NCBI RefSeq assembly: GCF_051660745.1 | Contig: NZ_JBOFQF010000028.1 | Span: 372,001 to 436,000, forward strand | Direction of reading: 5' to 3' | DNA length: 64,000 bases | Source of the DNA: Segniliparus sp051660745 | GTDB taxonomy: Bacteria > Actinomycetota > Actinomycetes > Mycobacteriales > Mycobacteriaceae | In this document: positions 25,054 through 32,215 of the stretch, piece after piece | How positions within the stretch are numbered: position 1 is the stretch's first letter | Layout of the letters: each line of letters begins with the position of its first letter | Position numbers and translations under genes: made by a program | Notes under the pieces: generated by a model | The model's database searches: none | Told to the model about the DNA's origin: nothing | What the model saw: only the letters and a program-made list of their open reading frames with translations

Positions 25054-25428
25054 TCAGCGTTTGGGCAGGACCGCGACCGACTCGAAATTCCCGAGGCCGA
25101 CGACGGCCTTCGGCAGTCCGGCGAGGTTCGCGGCCGCGCTCGGCAGCACCTGTGGCGGCCCGATGCCGAAGGTCGCGCCGCGATGGACGACCTCGCCGCC
25201 GCCCGCCGCCGCGAGGTTCTTGAGCCAGTCGCGGTCGGGACCGTAGGTGAGGACGACGAGGAAGCCTTCGGGAGCGTCGAAGAGCACCACGGGAGTCGAG
25301 TACGCCCGCCCGCTGGTGCGCCCGGCGTGTTTGATCGCCCCGAAGAGCGGCGCCCATGGCGCGATCGTCCCGAGGACTGGGTTCGTGACTCGGCGATTCA
25401 ATCGCGCGACCCACTGCGGCAGCTGCAT
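25054..25428 (-). CDS. deazaflavin-dependent nitroreductase-family protein
   Basis: 124-residue split-barrel protein of the F420-dependent (Ddn-like) family: RRVTNPVLGTIAPWAPLFGAIKHAGRTSGRAYSTPVVLF then GFLVVLTYGPDRDWLKNLAAAGGGEVVHRG. GRxSGRxYxTPV and YGxxxDWLKNL are the family signatures. Probably uses F420H2 for reduction of a lipid or quinone-like substrate, by analogy. Start ATG 25428. Confidence 0.82.
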   Translation of the reverse strand: MQLPQWVARLNRRVTNPVLGTIAPWAPLFGAIKHAGRTSGRAYSTPVVLFDAPEGFLVVLTYGPDRDWLKNLAAAGGGEVVHRGATFGIGPPQVLPSAAANLAGLPKAVVGLGNFESVAVLPKR

Positions 25429-25503
25429 GTGTCCAGTGTAAGCCGCTTTTCCTGGGTTTGGCATGGGCTCCGCGGTCGGCGGGGGCGAGCATCGAATATG
25501 TAC

Positions 25504-25519
25504 TATACTATTTTGTATA
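25504..25519. promoter_or_regulatory. AT-rich inverted repeat, possible operator
   Basis: TATAC (25504-25508) and GTATA (25515-25519) are perfect arms around a six-base loop, in an AT stretch unusual for this genome. It lies 60 bases before the frameshifted membrane protein gene and could hold its promoter. Confidence 0.35.
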
Positions 25520-25579
25520 AATAACAAGTCTGACGCACCGGCTTCCCGGCGCTGCGATGTCGAGTTCGGAGAAGACACA

Positions 25580-26513
25580 ATGGCTATATCCCCAGCGTTA
25601 TCGACGAGGAACACCCGTGAGGAGCGGTCCGTGCGATTTGCGCTCGCCCTTTCGGGGGGGCGCGATGGTCTTGGTCTACGGGCTCTCGTGGATCGCGCAG
25701 TACTTTCCCGCGACCTATCGGCCCGAGGCGCTCCGGACGCACTGGTGGTGGACGGACGGGCCGACAGCAACCACGCCCATGGTGTACGCGATGCTCACGG
25801 GCCTCGGCGCGATGTTCGTGCAAGCGGCCCGCGAGCCTGCGGCGCATCGCAGCCTGATCCAGTCGGGGGCGGTTGTGTTCGCGGCCGCCCAGGCGGTGCT
25901 GGTCGTCGCGGCAGCGGCGCGGCGCGGCGACCACGGGCATCTCGTCGGCGATGCGCTGGTGGGAGCGCTGCTGGCCTCGGCGCTGCTCTGGTCGTGGCGG
26001 CGGTCGCGGTCGCAGGTCTCGGGGTTGGAGGCGCTCGGTCGCGGCTCGGGGAGGCCGGTTCCGCCGGAGTACCGGTCGGTGAGCGCGCTCCTGCGCGGGA
26101 TCAGCGCCATGATGCTGATGTTCGTCGTGCTCAGCGGATGGCTGGTCGCGCACGGGCACTATGGCGACGACCTCGTCGCCGGGACCGGGCATGCTCGCGC
26201 GGGCTGGTTCGAGCATTTCGCGTTGTGGGGGAAGGACGACGTGTACGGCCAGCTCTTCGGCGTGGTGTTCGTGGTGTTCGCCGTGTTCCTCTGGCGGGCC
26301 GCGAGCGATCCCGTCGGGCATGACACCTTCATCTTGAGCTTCGTGTTCGTGCAGGCGCTGCATGTCGTGGGGATGGTCTTCTACTGCGCCCTGCATCCGG
26401 AGCACGTCCATCACCTCTATCAGGATGTGGCGTTGCTCGTTGTCCCGTTGTTGTTGTTCGCCGCATTGTGGACGTCCGCGCGGCGGAGCGTGCCGGGCGC
26501 GGGAACGGCGTAG
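25580..26513 (+). CDS. membrane protein with two DUF6632-like halves, frameshifted in a G7 run
   Basis: The ATG at 25580 has GGAGAAG before it and opens MAISPALSTRNTREERSVRFALALSGG, then runs out of frame; the main hydrophobic reading frame continues as AMVLVYGLSWIAQYF. The two join if one G is removed from the seven-G run at 25654-25660, giving a protein of about 310 residues. The two halves, VYAMLTGLGAMFVQAAREPAAHRSLI... and VYGQLFGVVFVVFAVFLWRAASDPVGHDTFI..., align with each other, so the protein is an internal duplication of a four-helix membrane unit. Similarity to DUF6632 is from memory of its pattern. Either a sequencing error or a real frameshift; without repair the next start is ATG 25665. 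Confidence 0.6.
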
Positions 26514-26535
26514 GGGATTTGCTCCCCGGCTGGGC

Positions 26536-27489
26536 TCAGCCCGCGAAAGCCCGCCGATACGCGGTCGGGGTGGTGCGCAACTGCTTGCGGAAATGCTGGC
26601 GAAGGCCTTCGGCGGAGCCGAGGCCGACGGCGTTGGCGACCTCGTCGACGCCGAGGCTCGTCTCGGCGAGCAGCCGCTGCGCGGCGGCGACGCGCTGTCG
26701 GAGCAGCCAGGCGCCAGGGCTCGTCGCGGTCTCGGCCACGAATTTCCGTTGGAAGCTGCGTGTCGAGAGCAAGGCGCGGCGAGCCATATCGGCGATGGCG
26801 ATCGGCTCGGAGAGGTGTTCGATCGCCCACTGGCGGATGTCTGCCAGCGAGTCCTCGGGGCGTTGCGGCACGGGTTGTTCGATGTATTGCGCCTGCCCGC
26901 CCTCGCGGTGCGGCGCGATGACGGTGCGGCGGGCGACCTCGGCAGCGTGCGCGGCCCCATGGTCTCGGCGGACGACGTGCAGGCACAGGTCCAGCCCGGC
27001 GGCCACCCCCGCGCTGGTGAGGATCCGTCCCTCGTCCACGAAGAGCACGTCGGGGACGGTCGTCACCTTCGGGTAGCGCCGGGCCAGCTCCTCCGTGTGC
27101 ATCCAGTGCGTCGTGGCCCTGCGGCCGTCGAGCAGTCCTGCCTCGGCCAGGAGGAAGGCTCCCGTGCAGACCGACATGACCCGTGCTCCTCGCGCGTGCG
27201 CGGTTCTGAGGGCCTCGACCGCTTCTTCCGGAAACGACAGGCCGGGGACGCCGCATCCCGGGACAACGACGGTGTCCGCCCCCTCCAGGGCCGTCAAGCC
27301 GCTCTTCGGGCACAGGACGACGCCGGTGCTGTCCGGGGCGGGCCCGGCGGACAGCCCGGCGAGCTCGAACGCGTACTTGCCCTCGCCGCAATGCCCGAAG
27401 AGGTGCGCGGGCGCCGCGAGGTCGAGCAGGACCACGCCCGGCAGGGCGAGAGCGACCACTCGGTGCGGCCGGTTCGCAGTCTTTGGCAT
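26536..27489 (-). CDS. GlxA/FtrA-type AraC-family transcriptional regulator
   Basis: 317 residues. N-terminal DJ-1/PfpI-like sensor domain (VVALALPGVVLLDLAAPAHLFG, MSVCTGAFLLAEAGLLDGRRATTHW, DEGRILTSAGVAAGLDL) and C-terminal AraC DNA-binding domain with two helix-turn-helix units (IAIADMARRALLSTRSFQRKFVAETATSPGAWLLRQRVAAAQRLL; GVDEVANAVGLGSAEGLRQHFRKQLRTTPTAYRRAF). ATG 27489 is chosen; 27510 would add seven residues. Divergent from the cysteine hydrolase and DJ-1 genes, which it probably controls through the palindrome at 27505-27518. Confidence 0.88.
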   Translation of the reverse strand: MPKTANRPHRVVALALPGVVLLDLAAPAHLFGHCGEGKYAFELAGLSAGPAPDSTGVVLCPKSGLTALEGADTVVVPGCGVPGLSFPEEAVEALRTAHARGARVMSVCTGAFLLAEAGLLDGRRATTHWMHTEELARRYPKVTTVPDVLFVDEGRILTSAGVAAGLDLCLHVVRRDHGAAHAAEVARRTVIAPHREGGQAQYIEQPVPQRPEDSLADIRQWAIEHLSEPIAIADMARRALLSTRSFQRKFVAETATSPGAWLLRQRVAAAQRLLAETSLGVDEVANAVGLGSAEGLRQHFRKQLRTTPTAYRRAFAG

Positions 27490-27504
27490 TTTTCTATGGA
27501 ACCA

Positions 27505-27518
27505 TGGCATTCATGCCA
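27505..27518. promoter_or_regulatory. palindromic operator between the regulator and the hydrolase
   Basis: TGGCAT (27505-27510) and ATGCCA (27513-27518) form a perfect palindrome with a two-base centre, only 16 bases upstream of the regulator's start. Candidate binding site of the AraC-family regulator. Confidence 0.45.
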
Positions 27519-27555
27519 CTGGCAAGGGGCGCCTGGGCGCGGGAGACTCGGAGCC

Positions 27556-28119
27556 ATGACACACATCGGCACTGACACCGCTCTCATCGTCATCGACGCG
27601 CAGAAGGGCTTCGACGACGAGGAATACTGGGGCCCCAGGAACAATCCCGAGGCCGAGGCGAACATCGCGCGCCTCGTCGCGCATGCCCGCAGGCAAGGCT
27701 GGCTCGTCGTCGCCGTGCAGCACGCCTCGAAGGTCGCAGGCTCCCCGCTCAGCGCTGGAACGGAGGGTTTCGAGCCGAAAGACCCGCAGCTGTACGCGTC
27801 CGCCGACCTCAGGGTCGTCAAAAGCGTGCACGCGGCGTTCTTCGGCAAACCCGACCTGCACCAAGAGCTCCAAGCCCGAGGAGTGTCCCGGATCGTCGTC
27901 ACCGGGATCACCACGAATTTCTGCGTCGAGACGACTTCGCGAGTCGGCTCCGACCTGGGCTACGAGGTGGTCTTGCCGCTCGACGCGACACACACCTTCG
28001 ACAGGTTCAGCGGACGCGATCAGCGATGGATCACGGCGGACGAGATCGCTGCTGTGACTGCGGCGAACCTCGACCGCGAGTTCGCCACCGTGACGAGCAC
28101 CGACGAGGTCGTCCGATGA
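27556..28119 (+). CDS. isochorismatase-family cysteine hydrolase
   Basis: 187 residues. TALIVIDAQKGFDDEEYW carries the catalytic Asp, VVKSVHAAFFG the Lys, and VSRIVVTGITTNFCVETTSRVGSDLGYEVVLPLDATHTFD the nucleophilic Cys with the usual TxxCVxxT-like context. The family hydrolyses amides or vinyl ethers; substrate here unknown. Overlaps the following DJ-1 gene by four bases (ATGA) and is divergent from the GlxA-type regulator, forming a small catabolic or detoxification unit. Confidence 0.87.
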   Translation: MTHIGTDTALIVIDAQKGFDDEEYWGPRNNPEAEANIARLVAHARRQGWLVVAVQHASKVAGSPLSAGTEGFEPKDPQLYASADLRVVKSVHAAFFGKPDLHQELQARGVSRIVVTGITTNFCVETTSRVGSDLGYEVVLPLDATHTFDRFSGRDQRWITADEIAAVTAANLDREFATVTSTDEVVR

Positions 28120-28694
28120 GCCGCATCGACATCCTGCTGTTCGACGGGGTCGAGGAGCTCGACGCGGTCGGTCCGTGGGAGATCTTCGCGGCCTGGGCGC
28201 ACCTGCATCCCGAGGACGGGTGGACGGTGCGGATGATCAGTCCGGACGGGGCGCCGGTTGTCTGCGCGAAAGGGCTCGTGCTCGCCGCGCACGCGGGGCT
28301 GGACGACCTCGACGGGACCGGCGTGCTCCTGCATCCGGGCGGGATCGGCACCCGCGCCCTGATGCGCGACGAGCGGCATCTGGACTGGGTCCGAGCGGCG
28401 CGGGAAGCGGTCCCGCTGCTCGCCAGCGTCTGCAGCGGGTCGCTGGTCTACGCGGCGGCGGGCCTGCTGCGGGGCAAGCGCGCGACGACCCATTGGGGAG
28501 CGCTGGATCTGTTGGCCAAGGCCGACCCCACAGTCGTCGTGGACGCGCACGCCCGGTGGGTGGACGAGGGCGACATCGTCAGCTCGGCGGGAGTCTCCGC
28601 CGGGATCGACATGGCGCTGCACCTGGTCTCGCGTCTGGCGACACCGGAGCGGGCGGAGGAAGTGCGCCACTACGTGGACTACGCGCCCGCCTGA
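28116..28694 (+). CDS. DJ-1/PfpI-family protein
   Basis: 192 residues: IDILLFDGVEELDAVGPWEIFAAW, the nucleophile elbow LLASVCSGSLVYAAAGLLRGKRATTHW with its Cys, and DIVSSAGVSAGIDMALHLV. This subgroup includes isonitrile hydratase-like enzymes and resembles the sensor domain of the neighbouring regulator. Start overlaps the hydrolase stop (ATGA). Exact reaction not known. Confidence 0.85.
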   Translation: MSRIDILLFDGVEELDAVGPWEIFAAWAHLHPEDGWTVRMISPDGAPVVCAKGLVLAAHAGLDDLDGTGVLLHPGGIGTRALMRDERHLDWVRAAREAVPLLASVCSGSLVYAAAGLLRGKRATTHWGALDLLAKADPTVVVDAHARWVDEGDIVSSAGVSAGIDMALHLVSRLATPERAEEVRHYVDYAPA

Positions 28695-28714
28695 CGCTCA
28701 GGCAGACTAGAGGG

Positions 28715-29320
28715 ATGTCCGCCATCGCTGGAATCGTCCTTGCCGGGGGCGGTTCCCGCCGCATGGGCACGGACAAGACCCGGCTCGTCTTCGACGGGAA
28801 GCCGCTTCTGGAGCGGTCGCTCGAAGCAATGCGGCCGTATTGTGCCGAGCAGTCGGGGGGCGCGGGGATGTTCGTGGTCTTCGGGGAGCACGAGCGGCCC
28901 GTTCCGGACGGCGTCCGGGCGCTCCGCGACGAGGTCCTCGGCCAGGGCCCGCTGCGCGGCCTGGCGACCGGCCTCTCGGCGGCTTCGGCGAGCGGGGCGG
29001 CGGCGGCCGTGGTCCTCTCCGCCGACCTGCCGCTCATCACCGCCGCTGTGGTGGGGGAGCTCCTGGCGGCATTCGAGGCAGGCCGGGCCGAGGCGCTGCT
29101 CGCCGCCGACCATGAGCGGACGCATCCGCTCGTCGCGGTGTGCTCGACGGCGCTGGCCGCGCCCGCCGTGGCCGCGCTGGCGGCGGGAAAGCGCGCGATG
29201 ATGGAATTCCTCAACTCGCGCGCCATAAGAAAAACACAGGTCAGCGAACCATTAGCGCTCAGCAATGTGAACACCCCGCAGGAATGGGCGGCGCTCTCGC
29301 GACTACGCTCGGAGCCATGA
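28715..29320 (+). CDS. mobA: molybdenum cofactor guanylyltransferase
   Basis: Attaches GMP to molybdopterin to form the guanine-dinucleotide cofactor. 201 residues. IAGIVLAGGGSRRMGTDKTRLVFDGKPLLER is the nucleotide-binding signature, followed by ALRDEVLGQGPLRGLATGL and VVLSADLPLI. The C-terminal VNTPQEW is typical. CAGACT lies six bases before ATG 28715 so the message is likely leaderless. Stop overlaps the start of the S9 peptidase gene. Confidence 0.88.
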   Translation: MSAIAGIVLAGGGSRRMGTDKTRLVFDGKPLLERSLEAMRPYCAEQSGGAGMFVVFGEHERPVPDGVRALRDEVLGQGPLRGLATGLSAASASGAAAAVVLSADLPLITAAVVGELLAAFEAGRAEALLAADHERTHPLVAVCSTALAAPAVAALAAGKRAMMEFLNSRAIRKTQVSEPLALSNVNTPQEWAALSRLRSEP

Positions 29321-31407
29321 CGGCTTCGGAAAACTCCACACGGGAAGACTTCGCCCCGGCAAGCGCCACGGCGCTGCGCGACCTCGACGCCTATCTCGGC
29401 CTTCCCCGCGTGTCCGGCCTCGCCGTTTCGCGCGACGGCTCGCGGGTCGCCCTCGTGGTCGCCCAGCTCGACGAGAAGAAGACGAAGTTCGTCTCGTCGA
29501 TCTGGGAGGCGGACCCGGCGGGCGGGCGGGCGGCGCGGCGGATCGCCTTCTCCGAGCGGGGCGAGTCCGCCCCGGTGTTCGCAGCGGACGGCTCGTTGTT
29601 GTTCCTGAGCTCGCGCGGCTCGGGCGAGGGCGGCGAGGACCCGCCCGCCTCGGTGTGGCGCCTGCCCGCTGAGGGCGGCGAGGCCAGCGAGATCGCGAGG
29701 TTCCCCGGCGCGGTGAGCGCCGTCCTTCCTGCCGCTGCGGCGGCGGCCACGGTCGCGACCGTGCGGACGCTCTCCGGCGCGAACAGCTTGAAAGAGGACG
29801 AGAAGCTGCGCAAACTCCGGCAGGAGGGCAAAGTCTCGGCCATCCTCCACACCGGCTACCCGGTGCGCTTCTGGGACCACGACCTCGGCCCGGACGCCCC
29901 GCGCCTCTGGCTGCTCGGCGAGGACGCGCCTGTCGACCTCACCCCGCCGCCCGCGCCCGCGCAGGTCAAGGGCCGTGGGCTGAGCGAGACGAGCGCCGAC
30001 CTCGCCGCAGACGGGAGCTTCCTGGTCACTTCGTTCTTTGTCCCCGCAGAACAAGGCTCGCGCCGCGAGGTGCTGGTGCGCGTCGACGCCGCGACCGGGG
30101 AGAGCCGCGTGCTGCTCGACGACCCCGAGGGCTACGTCATGGACCCGAAGATCTCCCCGGACCAGACGCAGGTCGCCTATCGGCGCGAAAGCCGCTCCAG
30201 CCCGACCGAGGCGCCGCGCATCACCGTGCACGTGCTGTCGCTCGTCGACGGCTCCACGCGCCAGCTCGCGCCGGATTGGGACCTGTGGCCGGGGGAGATC
30301 GCCTGGTCGCAGGACGGCGAGGCGCTCTACATCGTCGCGGACGAGAACGGCCGCGCGCCCATTTTTCGCGTCGACGCCGTCCGGGCCGGTCTCGGCGGCA
30401 CGGCGCCTGTGCGGCTCACGGCGGACGACTTCGCCTACACCGCTCTCGCGCCTGCCCTTGGCGGAGCCGTTTTCGCGCTGCGCTCCTCCTACCTGCGCCC
30501 GCCGCATCCGGTGCGGATCGGAGCCGACGGCTCGGTGGTGGAGCTGCCGTCTCCCGCGTCGGAGCTGCAACTGCCGGGGACCCTGGAAGAGCTCACGACG
30601 GTCCTCGCGACGGGGGAGCCGGCTCAGGACAGCACAGTCCGCTCGTGGCTGGTGCTGCCCGCCGGAGCGGGGCAGGAGCGGCCCGCCCCGCTAGTGCTTT
30701 GGGTGCACGGTGGGCCGTTGTCCAGCTGGAACGCGTGGTCGTGGCGGTGGAATCCGTGGCTTTTGGCCGCGAAGGGCTACGCGCTGCTCTTGCCCGACCC
30801 GGCGCTCTCCACCGGCTACGGGCAGTCGTTCATCCAGCGCGGCTGGGGCGATTGGGGCGGCGCGACCTTCGCCGACCTCATGGCGGCGGTCGACGCGGCG
30901 CTCGGGCATCCCGCCGTCGACCAGACGCGCACGGCGGCCATGGGCGGCTCCTTCGGCGGGTACATGGCCAACTGGATCGCCGGGCACACCGACCGGTTCA
31001 AGGCGATCGTCACCCACGCCTCCCTATGGGCGCTGGACCAGTTCGGCGCCACCACGGACGAGAGCTCGTACTGGCTGCGGGAGATGACCGAAGAGATGGC
31101 TCTGGCGAACTCGCCGCATCTGCATGTCGAGAACATCCGGACCCCCATGCTCGTGGTCCACGGGGACAAGGACTACCGCGTCCCGGTCGGCGAAGGCCTG
31201 CGGCTGTGGTGGGACCTGTTGTCCCGGTCGCAGCTCGCGGCGGACGAGCACGGGCAGACCCCGCACCGGTTCTTGTACTTCCCGAACGAGAACCACTGGG
31301 TGCTGCAGCCGCAGGACGCGAAACTCTGGTACCAGGTCGTCTTCGGCTTCCTCGCCGAGCACGTGCTCGGCGAGGAAGCCGAGCCGCCGGAGGTCCTCGG
31401 CTTGTAG
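29317..31407 (+). CDS. S9-family prolyl oligopeptidase / acylaminoacyl-peptidase
   Basis: 696 residues: an N-terminal beta-propeller (about residues 25-430; repeated blades such as GYVMDPKISPDQTQVAYRRES and LWPGEIAWSQDGEALYIVADENG) and a C-terminal alpha/beta-hydrolase. Catalytic Ser in MGGSFGGYMANW (about 545), Asp in VHGDKDYRVPVGEG (about 620), His in FPNENHWVLQP (about 660). No signal peptide, so cytoplasmic. Coupled to mobA by a four-base overlap although the functions are unrelated. Confidence 0.9.
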   Translation: MTASENSTREDFAPASATALRDLDAYLGLPRVSGLAVSRDGSRVALVVAQLDEKKTKFVSSIWEADPAGGRAARRIAFSERGESAPVFAADGSLLFLSSRGSGEGGEDPPASVWRLPAEGGEASEIARFPGAVSAVLPAAAAAATVATVRTLSGANSLKEDEKLRKLRQEGKVSAILHTGYPVRFWDHDLGPDAPRLWLLGEDAPVDLTPPPAPAQVKGRGLSETSADLAADGSFLVTSFFVPAEQGSRREVLVRVDAATGESRVLLDDPEGYVMDPKISPDQTQVAYRRESRSSPTEAPRITVHVLSLVDGSTRQLAPDWDLWPGEIAWSQDGEALYIVADENGRAPIFRVDAVRAGLGGTAPVRLTADDFAYTALAPALGGAVFALRSSYLRPPHPVRIGADGSVVELPSPASELQLPGTLEELTTVLATGEPAQDSTVRSWLVLPAGAGQERPAPLVLWVHGGPLSSWNAWSWRWNPWLLAAKGYALLLPDPALSTGYGQSFIQRGWGDWGGATFADLMAAVDAALGHPAVDQTRTAAMGGSFGGYMANWIAGHTDRFKAIVTHASLWALDQFGATTDESSYWLREMTEEMALANSPHLHVENIRTPMLVVHGDKDYRVPVGEGLRLWWDLLSRSQLAADEHGQTPHRFLYFPNENHWVLQPQDAKLWYQVVFGFLAEHVLGEEAEPPEVLGL

Positions 31408-31443
31408 CGGGCAGCCGTCCGGACCGGCTCGTTCTAGTCCGGG

Positions 31444-32034
31444 CTAGTTCTGTTCGGGCGCCTGCGCGGCCACGGCGGGCGCGCCTTGCTGGCCGGGCTG
31501 CCCGATTTGTCCGAGCTGCCCGATCTGTCCGATGCCGCACACCCTGGTGTAGTTGATCTGGTAGCCGATCAGGAGGGCCCCGATCCGCACGGCGAGCGAG
31601 GTCAGCTGGCCGTTCTCCGGCTTGGGGGCGAAGGGGTTGGTGTAGGCCCCGGCGTCGTCGGCCCCCTCGTTGACCGCCTCGTCGAGCTTGCTGATCGAGT
31701 CGCGAAGGCCGGGATCGCTGGTGCTGCTCTCCGCGTCCTGCAAGTCGCCGCTGATCTGGTGCAGCGAGTCCATCATCTCTTGCGCCTTCTGGCCGGTGTC
31801 GCCCAGATTGGCGGCTACGCCGAGGAGGTTGCCCTGCTGGTACTGCCCGCCGAGGCGGCCGACGGTGTTGGCGAACGCGCCGAATTTCGTGCCGAGGTCG
31901 CTGAGGTCGGGCTGCACTTGCTGGAGGGCCGCGCACCCGGGGTCGGCGGGCGCGGCGGCGGCGTGCGGCGCTGCGGACGAGACGGCTGCCGCGCACACCG
32001 CGAACAGTGAAAGAAGAGACGACTTTGTGCTCAC
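31444..32034 (-). CDS. secreted hypothetical protein with Gly/Gln-rich tail
   Basis: 196 residues from a GTG at 32034. A signal peptide (STKSSLLSLFAVCAAAVSSAAPHAAAAP) is followed by a mainly helical body (CAALQQVQPDLSDLGTKFGAFANTVGRLGGQYQQGNLL) with two cysteines, and a C-terminal repeat GQIGQLGQIGQPGQQGAP. No family recognised. Convergent with the S9 peptidase gene, 36 bases apart. Confidence 0.7.
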   Translation of the reverse strand: MSTKSSLLSLFAVCAAAVSSAAPHAAAAPADPGCAALQQVQPDLSDLGTKFGAFANTVGRLGGQYQQGNLLGVAANLGDTGQKAQEMMDSLHQISGDLQDAESSTSDPGLRDSISKLDEAVNEGADDAGAYTNPFAPKPENGQLTSLAVRIGALLIGYQINYTRVCGIGQIGQLGQIGQPGQQGAPAVAAQAPEQN

Positions 32035-32203
32035 GTGACTAGTGAAGCCCCTGTGACCGGTGTTACGCGACTGGCCCCCGGGACTGTTACGCATTCGGGT
32101 CCGGGCCAATACCGCGCCGTGAGGCTCGGTCGTGGGGCCGTGGGAAGCCGCCTCGCGCGCTGCGCAAGCGCGAACGCTTTCTGCCTCCGGCGGGGGCGGC
32201 GAG

Positions 32204-32215
32204 TAGAATCCTCCG
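32204..32215 (+). promoter_or_regulatory. -10 element of a leaderless valS transcript
   Basis: TAGAAT (32204-32209) ends six bases before the GTG start codon, which places the transcription start at or next to the start codon. No Shine-Dalgarno is present. Confidence 0.6.
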
